DNA of 64,000 nt from Bradyrhizobium sp. GTDB taxonomy: Bacteria; Pseudomonadota; Alphaproteobacteria; Rhizobiales; Xanthobacteraceae. The stretch spans positions 62,001 to 126,000 of the forward strand of contig NZ_JACRMG010000018.1 of NCBI RefSeq assembly GCF_016219575.1. Direction: 5' to 3'. Below the pieces are notes generated by a model. That model searched no databases, was not told the origin of the DNA, and saw only the letters and a list, made by a program, of their open reading frames with translations. Shown here one piece after another: positions 51,629-61,915 of this stretch. Numbering within the stretch: the first letter of the stretch is position 1; each line of letters begins with the position of its first letter. Made by a program: the position numbers and the translations under genes.

Positions 51629-51663
51629 TTCTTGAGCGATTGATTATCAATCGCCATCAAGAA
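51629..51663. promoter_or_regulatory. Nested palindrome upstream of the TetR gene
   Basis: An inner palindrome GCGATTGA-TTA-TCAATCGC (51636-51654) has perfect eight-base arms. It lies inside an outer repeat TTCTTGA (51629-51635) and TCAAGAA (51657-51663), also perfect, with two extra bases on one side. It sits 57 bases before the TetR ATG. Confidence 0.78.
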
Positions 51664-51679
51664 CTGAACAACTATTCAG
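51664..51679. promoter_or_regulatory. Short inverted repeat beside the TetR operator
   Basis: CTGAACAACTATTCAG has five-base arms (CTGAA/TTCAG) around six bases and directly abuts the nested palindrome. It may be a second TetR half-site pair or a promoter element (AACTAT resembles a -10). Confidence 0.5.
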
Positions 51680-51751
51680 GGGGACTGGCAAGACGGTTTT
51701 GTGGAGCCGCAACGACCATTTGGCAGGCAGCCAGGTGGCTACCTCAAGGCC

Positions 51752-52972
51752 TCAAGCTCCAGCCGGGGCCAGCGCCCGCGACGGCTCGCGCCGCCACCAC
51801 GCCCCGACCCGGCGCAGCACCAGCCCGGAGACGATCAGCGTGGCGCCCAGCCCCACCGGGAAGCCGGTGAAGATGAAGCTGACGATCAGCGCCAGGGCTA
51901 ATGCGAGGGCGGGGAGCTCGTAGGGCCGGAAGCCGCTGCTGAGCCCGAGGCGGATCAGGAAGGCGACCGGGATCGCCAACACCATCATGTCGTACATGAA
52001 GAGATACGGCGTGATCAGCAGCGTGCCCGCCGCAAGTGCCGCCGCCTTCAGCGTATAGGGCACGCGGCTGCGCCACATCAGCGCCAGCGTTGTCGCAACC
52101 GCTGCCGTGAACACCCAATGCACCGCCCAGGCAAACGTCTCGGCGCCGCCGAGAAAGCGGATGAGCGAATAGAGCGATTGCAGTTTCCACCACGTCGCCT
52201 TGCCCTCGCTGAGGAAGGCCTGCGAGAACATCGGCATCCAGTGGAAGAATGCCCTCCACGCTTCGGTGCCGAAGGCGAGCCATGAGATGAAGGCGAGCGC
52301 GACCACGGTCACCGCAGCCGAGATGAACGCGCGCCATTGCCCGGCTGCGATCAGCACGAGCGGAAACAACAGACCGTATTGCGGTTTGTAGCTGAGCAGC
52401 CCGAGGCAAACGCCCGCGAGCACCGGGCGCGCCGGCAAGAGATAAAGTGTGCCGCCGATCAGGGCCGCGGTGAGAAATCCGTTCTGCCCGACCAGCGTGT
52501 TGTTGAACACCATCGGGAAGGCGACCGCGAGCATCAGCCCGAACGGGCGCCCGACGATGCCCCTGACGACGGCGACATACGGCACCAAGCTGATCGCCAT
52601 CCAGCCGGCGAAGGCCACGGCATAGGGAAACTGCGCAAGCAACGACGCCACGAACAGGAACGGCGGCGGATAGTGCCAGGCGAAATAGCCGACGAAATCC
52701 TGCCCCAGCAGCGCAACCTCGATCTTCTTCTGGATGTCCCAGTCATAGGCCAGCGCAGGCGTGCCATCGAGCACCAGCCTGCCGGCGGCCCAGACGTTGA
52801 CGAAGTCGGTGGGGATGCCGAGGCCTGCGGGATCGTAGATCCACCAATGCGAGAACCAGGCGATCGGAAAATAGACGACGTTGATGGTGAACAGCACGAA
52901 GCACGCATTGAACAGCGCCGGCGGAATCGCGCGGTCGGGCGGCGTGATCAGGGCTGAAGCGGGAAAGGCCAT
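51752..52972 (-). CDS. GT87 (DUF2029) membrane glycosyltransferase
   Basis: A 406-residue integral membrane protein with about ten helices. It has the GT-C-type acidic loop after the first helix (YDPAGLGIPTDFVNVWAAGRLVL at about 46-68) and the KPQYGLLFPLVL segment near 195 that marks the GT87/PimE-like family. Members use polyprenyl-phosphate sugar donors on the outer face of the membrane. The product is unknown. It is in the same direction as the TetR gene but its last base is 180 bases away with the operator between them. Confidence 0.86.
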   Translation of the reverse strand: MAFPASALITPPDRAIPPALFNACFVLFTINVVYFPIAWFSHWWIYDPAGLGIPTDFVNVWAAGRLVLDGTPALAYDWDIQKKIEVALLGQDFVGYFAWHYPPPFLFVASLLAQFPYAVAFAGWMAISLVPYVAVVRGIVGRPFGLMLAVAFPMVFNNTLVGQNGFLTAALIGGTLYLLPARPVLAGVCLGLLSYKPQYGLLFPLVLIAAGQWRAFISAAVTVVALAFISWLAFGTEAWRAFFHWMPMFSQAFLSEGKATWWKLQSLYSLIRFLGGAETFAWAVHWVFTAAVATTLALMWRSRVPYTLKAAALAAGTLLITPYLFMYDMMVLAIPVAFLIRLGLSSGFRPYELPALALALALIVSFIFTGFPVGLGATLIVSGLVLRRVGAWWRREPSRALAPAGA

Positions 52973-53139
52973 GCGAAGTCCCTTGGGCGCACGCGGATCA
53001 CCGTGGCTCCTTCAGAAATAGGCCGGACTGCATTTAAGATTTCTTAAGGGTTGACGGCCGCGACGTCACCTTTCGCCGGTTCAGGAGCACATGAGCTTCA
53101 GTCCCGCGCTCGAAGCCGGCGCGCCGTCCACGAAAATGC

Positions 53140-53164
53140 AAAGCCCGGCATGATGCCGGGCTTT
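53140..53164. terminator. Terminator-like hairpin beyond ftsH
   Basis: AAAGCCCGGC (53140-53149) and GCCGGGCTTT (53155-53164) form a perfect ten-base stem with an ATGAT loop, 31 bases past the ftsH stop. On the minus strand it is followed by GCATTTTCG. The stem ends in AAA/TTT, so it may work in both directions. Confidence 0.85.
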
Positions 53165-53195
53165 ACGTCAGCGTCCTGCCGGAATTTTCGGCCAG

Positions 53196-55118
<1,923 letters not shown>

Positions 55119-55378
55119 TGACTTTCCTTCGTGGTCGCGCGGATCGCGGCCTTGTATCCTTGGCAAAGTATCCTTGGCAGTAAACCCCGGCAGCCACGAG
55201 GGATTCCCCCGCTCGACTGCGGTACAATCTAGGTGCCGCATCCCTTGATGCCAAGGGAACGGGACAGGACTATTTAGCGCATCCTAGCCCGATTCCCGCT
55301 GAAATAATGGCGATATGGCCGCTGTTTTCGGGGGGTGGTTAAGCGTCGGCGCGATGGATCGCAACAATGCCCGGAAGT

Positions 55379-56440
55379 TCACGCCGTTCGCCGCCGGCGC
55401 GGCGGTGCCGGCTGGACGAGGATTCGCCCCTTGGAAAGGCTGATTACAGCGCCCGCAAGGGTCTGTTTCAGCCTGGCCTGCCGCCCTGCCATCGCACGAT
55501 CCAGCGCCGCCAGCAGGGCCTCGATCTTGCCGAGTTCCGCAGGGCCCTCATGGCCGTATCGATCGATCGCGCGCTTGAGCAGCCGCAGCCGGATCTCCTC
55601 GGGCAGTGCTGCGAATGCTTGCGCATCGTAGCCGCCGAGCGAAGCGCGGCGATCCGTCAATGAGAGGTAGCGTTCGGCGCCATCGGCCAGCACCTCCACG
55701 GCGGCGTTGGCGCGCGCGAGCCGCGAAGCCAGCCGCGCCAGCGTCCTGGCATCGGCACCCTCCTCCGCGAGAGCAGGCATCAGCGCGCGCAGCCGCGCTC
55801 GGGTGAAGGCGACATCGCGATTGCTGGGATCGTCGGCAAAGACGATGCCGGCCGCCTCTAGCGTTGCGATCAGCTCCGCCTTCGAAACTTCGAGCAGGGG
55901 CCGCGTCAGCCATACACCCTCGCGCCCGGTCTCGACCGACATGGCCGACAGCCCGGCGACACCGCTGCCGCGCAACAGCCGCATCAGCAACGTCTCGGCC
56001 TGGTCGTCGCGCGTGTGGGCGGTAGCGACGTGGCTGGCGCCGCTCAAGCGCGCGGCCTTGGCGAGCAGGCGGTAGCGCGCCTCGCGCGCCGCGGCCGGCA
56101 GGCCCGTCTTCGGCTTTGTCCCTTGCCAGCGCAGGGTGCGGTGCTCGATCCCGAGCGTGCGCGCGAGATGCTTGACGTCGCGCGCCTCACGCGCTGCCTC
56201 CTTGCGCAAGCCGTGATCGACCGTGACGGCAATCAGCCGCGGCCCGCGCTTGAGCTTGCTGCGCCAGCGCGCCGCCAGCCACATCAGCGCGACCGAATCC
56301 GGCCCGCCGGAGACGGCCAGCACGACCGCCGGCACGGTCTTCCAAGGCGCGAAAATCGCTCGCGCCCGCGCTGCCGAGATCGGAGAGTTTTCGTCGCCCA
56401 TGCGCCGCCGTCGATGTGGGAGCCCGCCGGGCTCCGTCAT
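55379..56440 (-). CDS. tilS: tRNA(Ile)-lysidine synthase
   Basis: A 353-residue enzyme that turns the wobble C of the tRNA-Ile CAU anticodon into lysidine. The PP-loop SGGPDS is at 44-49, followed by the VDHGLRKEAAREA and HTRDDQAETLLMRLLRGSG segments that bind tRNA and ATP. The ATG at 56440 is seven bases past the cpoB stop; Met14 (56401) is an alternative with a normal PP-loop distance. It ends in the short C-terminal form common in alphaproteobacteria. The neighbours cpoB and ftsH match the usual order. Confidence 0.94.
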   Translation of the reverse strand: MTEPGGLPHRRRRMGDENSPISAARARAIFAPWKTVPAVVLAVSGGPDSVALMWLAARWRSKLKRGPRLIAVTVDHGLRKEAAREARDVKHLARTLGIEHRTLRWQGTKPKTGLPAAAREARYRLLAKAARLSGASHVATAHTRDDQAETLLMRLLRGSGVAGLSAMSVETGREGVWLTRPLLEVSKAELIATLEAAGIVFADDPSNRDVAFTRARLRALMPALAEEGADARTLARLASRLARANAAVEVLADGAERYLSLTDRRASLGGYDAQAFAALPEEIRLRLLKRAIDRYGHEGPAELGKIEALLAALDRAMAGRQARLKQTLAGAVISLSKGRILVQPAPPRRRRTA

Positions 56441-56447
56441 CGATTGC

Positions 56448-57530
56448 TTAGCACTTTACCCGCTTCTGCTCACGGTCGATGGCCGCCTTCACGCCGGCGG
56501 ATGCGCGCGGATATTTCTGCAGGACCGCGCCGAAGGCGGCGCAGGCCGCCTCCCTCTCCTTCAGCGCCGCCAGCGACTGGCCGAGCCGCAGCATCGCGTC
56601 GGGGGCCTTCGCCGACTTCTCGTGATCGCTGGTCACGCCGAGGAAGGCCTGCGCGGCCTCGCGATATTGCTGGCGCTGGAAATAGCTCTCGCCGAGCCAG
56701 TATTTCGAATCCGCAACCAGCGGATCCCTGGGATATTTCTCTGCGAAATTCTTCATGGTCTCTTCGGCCAGCGCATAGTCCTTGCGCTGCATGTAGCCGA
56801 TGCCGAGATCGAATTCGTCGCGCGGCGTGGCCGACGGCGGCAGCGTCGTCAATGAAGCGGTGGGCGCCTGCGCCGGCGGCGCAGCCCCGCCAGGCGGGCG
56901 CGGGCTGATGCTGCCGAGATCGAGCGGTTCGCCGGGGCCGCGTCCGCCGGGAGCGCCGACTGCGGCCTCGTTGCCGATCGGCATCTGGCCCCCGCCGAGC
57001 GCTTTCGGCACGCCGGGTGCGTTGGGATTTTGCGTGGGGTCGAAGGCATCGCCGCGGCGGCGGTTGCCGGCGGCGGGCACCGCCGGCTCCTGCACGATCG
57101 GCGCAGGGGCTGCGATCTGCGGCTGCTCAAGGGCGCCCTGCTGCTGCGGATAGCCCGGCTGGGCCGCCGGATAACCCGGCTGCGGCTGCTGATAGCCACC
57201 CTGCTGCGGATAGGCCGGCTGCCGGTAGGCCGGGTTGGCCTGGGCCGGCGGCGCGGCCGCGACGCTGGGCTGGGCGGCCGGCGGCGGCGCGCCCGGCGCT
57301 CCCTGGGGAGCGGCACCGAGCTGGCGCAGGCGCTCCTCGAGCTGCCGGTTGCGGTACTGCAGCTCCTCGTTCTGGCCGGTGACCTGACGGAGCTGGTTCT
57401 CCAGCCGCTGGATGCGCAGTTCGAGGTCGGCATCCTGGGCCAGGGTCGGAGCAAGCAAGGCCTGCGGAGCAATGGCGATGACCGCAGCGGCAGCCACGGC
57501 GCGGAAAGTCAGATGAAGTCTGGGTGACAT
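56448..57530 (-). CDS. cpoB: Tol-Pal system protein CpoB (YbgF)
   Basis: A 360-residue periplasmic protein. A signal peptide (cleavage near LAQD at about 32) leads into a trimerising coiled coil (about 35-70, ELRIQRLENQLRQVTGQNEELQ). A long Pro/Gln/Gly-rich linker (about 75-225) with repeated PQQ and GYP stretches separates it from three TPR motifs (about 240-355). It binds TolA and coordinates outer-membrane constriction with septal wall synthesis. The linker is longer than in E. coli. The ATG at 57528-57530 is chosen because it starts the signal peptide. A terminator separates it from pal. Confidence 0.92.
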   Translation of the reverse strand: MSPRLHLTFRAVAAAAVIAIAPQALLAPTLAQDADLELRIQRLENQLRQVTGQNEELQYRNRQLEERLRQLGAAPQGAPGAPPPAAQPSVAAAPPAQANPAYRQPAYPQQGGYQQPQPGYPAAQPGYPQQQGALEQPQIAAPAPIVQEPAVPAAGNRRRGDAFDPTQNPNAPGVPKALGGGQMPIGNEAAVGAPGGRGPGEPLDLGSISPRPPGGAAPPAQAPTASLTTLPPSATPRDEFDLGIGYMQRKDYALAEETMKNFAEKYPRDPLVADSKYWLGESYFQRQQYREAAQAFLGVTSDHEKSAKAPDAMLRLGQSLAALKEREAACAAFGAVLQKYPRASAGVKAAIDREQKRVKC

Positions 57531-57632
57531 GGTGTCCTGGCGGCGAAATCGGCGCGACAAGCGGGAATCACATGAGGGAGGGAGTACGCCGGAATTGTGA
57601 CTGAAACCAAGGGGGTTCGGCGCCGGTCAGGT

Positions 57633-57667
57633 CAACAAAACGAAACCGGCGCCCCGAGGGACGCCGG
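57633..57667 (-). terminator. Terminator of pal
   Basis: On the minus strand, CCGGCGTCC and GGGCGCCGG pair into a nine-base stem with one T-G wobble around CTCG, followed by TTTCGTTTTG. It lies 29 bases past the pal stop and before cpoB. Confidence 0.85.
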
Positions 57668-57695
57668 CCACCAACTCACCGCAAGCTCGAACAGT

Positions 57696-58184
57696 TTAGG
57701 AGCTGGCGTTCAGCACAGTGACCGCGCGGCGGTTCTGCGACCAGCAGGAGATATCGTTGCAGACGGCGACCGGGCGCTCCTTGCCGTAGGAGATGGTGCG
57801 CATGCGGCTCGGGTCGATGCCGCGCGAGGCGAGGAACGAACGCACCGACTGGGCGCGGCGGGCGCCGAGCGCGATGTTGTATTCGCGGGTGCCGCGCTCG
57901 TCGGCATGGCCTTCGACGGTGAAGGCATAGCGGTTATAGGTCTGCAGCCACTGCGCCTGCTTTTCCAGGGTGGCGATCGCCTGCGGGCTCAATTCGGTCT
58001 GGTCGCTCTCGAAGAAGACGCGGTCGCCGACATTGACCACGAAGTCCTGCTGGCTGCCCGGAGTGGCGGCGCTCGCCATCGCATCCGAACCGACGTTCTT
58101 GTTGGCGCAGGCGCCCATGGTCAGCGCCACGGCCAGCACGGCGGCCAGCTTCAAACCCTGGAGGATACGCATCTGGTTTCTCAT
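57696..58184 (-). CDS. pal: Peptidoglycan-associated lipoprotein Pal
   Basis: A 162-residue outer-membrane lipoprotein. The lipobox is LTMGAC with lipidated Cys26. An OmpA-like domain (about 50-158) binds peptidoglycan, with the typical VEGHADERGTREYNIALGARRAQSV segment. It anchors the outer membrane to the wall and is moved by TolA-TolB. GGAGG lies before the ATG at 58182-58184. The extra Cys pair (CNDISC) near the C-terminus may form a disulphide. Confidence 0.96.
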   Translation of the reverse strand: MRNQMRILQGLKLAAVLAVALTMGACANKNVGSDAMASAATPGSQQDFVVNVGDRVFFESDQTELSPQAIATLEKQAQWLQTYNRYAFTVEGHADERGTREYNIALGARRAQSVRSFLASRGIDPSRMRTISYGKERPVAVCNDISCWSQNRRAVTVLNASS

Positions 58185-58487
58185 TCCGGAGCCTCCACGC
58201 TCACGTTCTCGGTACTGTCATCCGGTCTACAGGGCGTTGGTTAAGCGAACGTTCCGTCAACCTTGATGGGGTCTTGCCGTCACCGTTCAAATGCCGGCAA
58301 TCGGCGAAAAGCGACCGCGATAGTTAATCATTTGTAAATATGGCGCGACGGTGGAGGCAAGCCGTCGCGGGGTCCGGAATTGCCAGTTCCGGCGGCGTTT
58401 CGGTCGAAATTCCGGGACCGCGGCAAGACGGCAACGTTTTCGGGCAGCCGGGAGCCGCCGCCATTCAGCTAGATGAATGTTTGGCCG
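58185..58487. other. 303-base region upstream of pal
   Basis: This gap should hold the pal promoter. An AT-rich stretch (TAATCATTTGTAAATATGG at about 58324-58342) is the most promoter-like part, and GC-rich inverted segments surround it. I see no small gene. Confidence 0.5.
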
Positions 58488-59240
58488 CTAGGTCTGGGGG
58501 ACGATCGAGGTCACTTCATTGGAGGCGACCATGAAGCCCGCCGGCACCTCGGTCCGCACCTGGGCATAGCCCGGGCGGTCGAACAGCATGCGCCGCTCGA
58601 AGGCGGTTGAGCGCATCATCGGGTAGCGCTCGAACACCTTTTCCTTCAGGCGGGGGAAATCCGCCGCCATCAGCCCGACCGGCTTGAGCAGCCCGGGGAA
58701 CATGCGGGGCTCGGCAATTGTCTCATGCAGGAAGACCCGGCGGTAGAACGCCTGGTGCTCGGCGCGCACGATGGCGAGCCCGAGATCGGCGTTGAAATAT
58801 TCGCAGGCCATATAGGCGAGCCGCAGCGTCACATAGGGCAGTTCCGGCAGCCGCCGGACCTTGTCCGGGTCGGCAACGAAACGGGCGGGATCGACGATGA
58901 CCTTGCCTTGGTCGAGCAGGGGGAAAAGGATCTCGCCGAAAGCTTCCGCGGAGCAGGACTGCCGCCATTCCGAGGTCAGGAGGCTGATGCGGACGGAACT
59001 GTAGAGCTCTCCATGCAGATAGACGCCAAACGTCCAGGAATTGGGCAGGTCGTCATACTGGTCGGTGACGCGCTGCGCAGGCGATTCCTTGACCGCACCC
59101 TCGCGCAGATAGGCCCGGTAGCGGAGATTGTAGATTTCTTCCTTTTCCTCGCGGGTCTGGGCCAGTCGGTAGTCGATATGTTCAAGAAGATCTGCCCCCC
59201 TTGCAAAGGCCGTGGGGCGACTTTCGGCCGGGGACTGCAT
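58488..59240 (-). CDS. FeeM-like N-acyl amino acid synthase domain protein
   Basis: A 250-residue protein of the GNAT-related autoinducer-synthase/FeeM fold. The N-terminal segment YRLAQTREEKEEIYNLRYRAYLREG (about 23-47) is the usual start of these acyltransferases. It is followed by SVRISLL and VDPARFVADPDKVRRLPELPYVTLRLAYMACEYFN near 115-150, the acyl-chain-binding core. FeeM proteins make N-acyl amino acids from acyl-ACP. No partner acyl carrier protein gene is adjacent. GGAG precedes the ATG at 59238-59240. It lies between the GGDEF-EAL gene and pal, an unexpected place. Confidence 0.75.
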   Translation of the reverse strand: MQSPAESRPTAFARGADLLEHIDYRLAQTREEKEEIYNLRYRAYLREGAVKESPAQRVTDQYDDLPNSWTFGVYLHGELYSSVRISLLTSEWRQSCSAEAFGEILFPLLDQGKVIVDPARFVADPDKVRRLPELPYVTLRLAYMACEYFNADLGLAIVRAEHQAFYRRVFLHETIAEPRMFPGLLKPVGLMAADFPRLKEKVFERYPMMRSTAFERRMLFDRPGYAQVRTEVPAGFMVASNEVTSIVPQT

Positions 59241-59401
59241 TCCTCTACTCCTTACGACTTCCAAGGCGACGCCCATTCAACTAACGCGAGTGAGTTAAAA
59301 CCTTAACAGCTTCTTAACGAAATTGCAAAGCTATAGCGATGTTAGGGTTAACTACTAGGGCCCCGTAGAACTCCCGGGCGCGCTATCCTTTCGTCGAAGG
59401 T

Positions 59402-61729
59402 TCAGGCGATGGAGCTGACGAGGTGCAGCGGTGGCTCTTCCGGCCGGCGGCCGTGGGAGGCGTTGAGGAGCTGGCGGATGCGCACGGCCGGCACCGGCCG
59501 GCTGAACAGGTAACCCTGGGCCTCGGTCACCGTGCCGTCGGTCGAGATGCGCTCGAGCTGCTCGTTGGTCTCGATGCCCTCCACCACCACGGCCATGCCG
59601 AGGTCGGCCGACAGCCGCGCCACGCCGCGCAGCAGGGTCAGCGGGCGGTCGGAATCGATGCCCTCCAGGAAGGAGCGGTCGATCTTGACCTTCTGCAGCG
59701 GGAAATTGTGCAGGTAGCTCAGGCTGGAATAGCCGGTGCCGAAATCGTCCAGCGAGATGCGCACGCCCAGCGCATGCAGCTGCGCCAGCACGTCGTGGGT
59801 GAGCTGGGTGTTGCGCAACAGCGAGGATTCCGTGATCTCGATCTCCAGCCGCTCGGCCGGCAGCCCGGAGACCTCGAGCGCATAGCGGACTTCGCTGAGG
59901 ATGTCGCGCTGGTGGAACTGCTGCGGCGAGAAGTTGACGGCGACGGAAACGCCGGCCGGCCACTTCATGCATTCCATGCAGGCCTTGCGCAGGATCCAGC
60001 GGCCGAGATCGACGATCAGGCCCATGTCCTCCGCAATCGGAATGATGTCGATCGGTGACACCGTGCCGCGCACCGGGTGGTTCCAGCGCAGCAGCGCCTC
60101 GCAGGTGGAGATCTTGCCGGACTTCAGGTTGACCAGCGGCTGGTAGTAGAGCTCGAACTCCTCGTTCGCCAGCGCCTTGCGCAGGTCGAGCTCGAGAATG
60201 CGGCGCGCCTCGACGGTTTGCGCCATCTCGTCGCGGAAGAAGCAATAGGTGCCGCGGCCGTCGGCCTTGGAGCGGTACAGCGCCATGTCGGCATTCTTGA
60301 GCAGCGTGTCGGCGGAAACGCCGGGCGCGGTCATGGCGATGCCGACGCTGGCGCCGATTTCGACCAGATGGTTGTCGATCTTGTAGCGCTCGCTGAGGCG
60401 GTCGACGATGCGGCGGGCAAGGCCCGCGGCGTCTTCCGCCGAATGGATGTTCTGCTGGAACACGACGAATTCGTCGCCGCCGAAGCGGGCAACGAAATCC
60501 TCCGGCCGCAGCATCTCGCGGAGGCGATCGGCCACCGCGCAGAGCAGCTGGTCGCCGCAGGGATGGCCGAGCGTGTCGTTGACCTGCTTGAACTGGTCGA
60601 GGTCGACGAACAGCAGCGCCGACATGTGGTCGCTGCCGTGCTGGGTAGCCAGCAGCCGGCCGATCTCGTCGCGGAAATTGACGCGGTTGGGCAGCGCGGT
60701 AAGTTCGTCATACCGTGCAAGATGGCTGATGCGGGCCTCCGCATTGCGGCGCTCGGTGATGTCCTCTAGCAGCACGACGGCGCCGCCGCCGGCCATCGGC
60801 TGGAACGTCCACGACATCGAGCGGCCGCGCACCGGGTCCGGATCCGTGGTGATCATGTCGCGCGCGCGGGTGTTCTCGATTTCGGCCAGGATCATCTTGC
60901 CGCTCGACGCCGAGACCGAACCGGCCACAATGCAGGCATCGATGATGTCGGAAGCGCTGGCGCCGCGCTGCACGGGATCGTCGGACAGGTTCATCATCTC
61001 GCTGAAGCGGTGGTTCATCACCGCCAGCCGCCCGTCGGAGCGGAACATGCACAGGCCGTGCGGCATGTTGTTGAGCGCGGTGTCGAACTGGCCGGCAAGC
61101 GCCGCCTCGCGGAAGCTCGATGTCAGCGCCTTGACGAAGATGGCGTGCAGGCTGAGGTTGATGCCTTTCAGGCCGAAGAAGAACAGCACCAGCAGAACGG
61201 CAAGGCCGATGTAGTAGAAACCGCCATGCATGGCGAGCGCCACCGACATCGGGCCGCAGGCGAACAGGACGTGGAGCTGCACCAGCTTCGGCCGGCCGTA
61301 GTTGCGCGCGGCGGCACCGCCGGTGTAGGCGACGGTCACCGCGACGCACAGCATATGCGCAATCGAATCGTCGTTGCCGACGATGGTCAGGAAGCACCAG
61401 GCGCCGAGCACGCCGGCATAGACGATGGCGCCGACGGCGTATCGCGGCTCGAGGTGCCTCGCCTGCTCGTACGACAGCACCTGGGTGCGCCGCTCGAATT
61501 TGCGCATCTGCAGGGCACGCAGCGTGCCGATGCCGACGATCGTCGCGGCGACGGGCCACAGCAGTTCGTTGCCTGTCTTCATCGCGGTGAGCACGGCGCC
61601 GATCGCGGTGCAGAGCGTGCCGAGCATCATGGGCCAGAAGTTCTGGCACATGGAATCGATCAGCGCGGCATAGAGAACCGGCTCCAGCTCTTCCTGATTG
61701 CTTCGCTTCTTCGGGTCGACCAACTGCAT
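59402..61729 (-). CDS. Membrane PAS-GGDEF-EAL protein
   Basis: A 775-residue c-di-GMP enzyme. Five or six helices (about 34-205) form a membrane sensor, followed by a PAS domain (about 215-330), a GGDEF domain with RFGGDEF and an RPED inhibition site, and an EAL domain with every catalytic motif (CEALLRW, NFSPQQF, EIEITES, DDFGTGYSS, KVKIDRS, EGIET, QGYLFSRP). Both activities are therefore possible. It is in the tol-pal strand, after tolB by 187 bases. Its link to envelope control is inferred from position only. Confidence 0.94.
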   Translation of the reverse strand: MQLVDPKKRSNQEELEPVLYAALIDSMCQNFWPMMLGTLCTAIGAVLTAMKTGNELLWPVAATIVGIGTLRALQMRKFERRTQVLSYEQARHLEPRYAVGAIVYAGVLGAWCFLTIVGNDDSIAHMLCVAVTVAYTGGAAARNYGRPKLVQLHVLFACGPMSVALAMHGGFYYIGLAVLLVLFFFGLKGINLSLHAIFVKALTSSFREAALAGQFDTALNNMPHGLCMFRSDGRLAVMNHRFSEMMNLSDDPVQRGASASDIIDACIVAGSVSASSGKMILAEIENTRARDMITTDPDPVRGRSMSWTFQPMAGGGAVVLLEDITERRNAEARISHLARYDELTALPNRVNFRDEIGRLLATQHGSDHMSALLFVDLDQFKQVNDTLGHPCGDQLLCAVADRLREMLRPEDFVARFGGDEFVVFQQNIHSAEDAAGLARRIVDRLSERYKIDNHLVEIGASVGIAMTAPGVSADTLLKNADMALYRSKADGRGTYCFFRDEMAQTVEARRILELDLRKALANEEFELYYQPLVNLKSGKISTCEALLRWNHPVRGTVSPIDIIPIAEDMGLIVDLGRWILRKACMECMKWPAGVSVAVNFSPQQFHQRDILSEVRYALEVSGLPAERLEIEITESSLLRNTQLTHDVLAQLHALGVRISLDDFGTGYSSLSYLHNFPLQKVKIDRSFLEGIDSDRPLTLLRGVARLSADLGMAVVVEGIETNEQLERISTDGTVTEAQGYLFSRPVPAVRIRQLLNASHGRRPEEPPLHLVSSIA

Positions 61730-61915
61730 CGGCAGCGCACGCGTCCTGTTTGGGACGTAGTTCTACCGAGCGCAGATGAAGTCTTTCTGAGGGAACAGGG
61801 TTAGCGAGTTATTGTTTTTTCCCGCGCAAAACGAAAATCTGCGCGGAAAATCAGCACACTAGGCAATGTTTGCCGATTAACGATTGGGGCCGGGGCGCGC
61901 CCGCTCACGCTCGCA

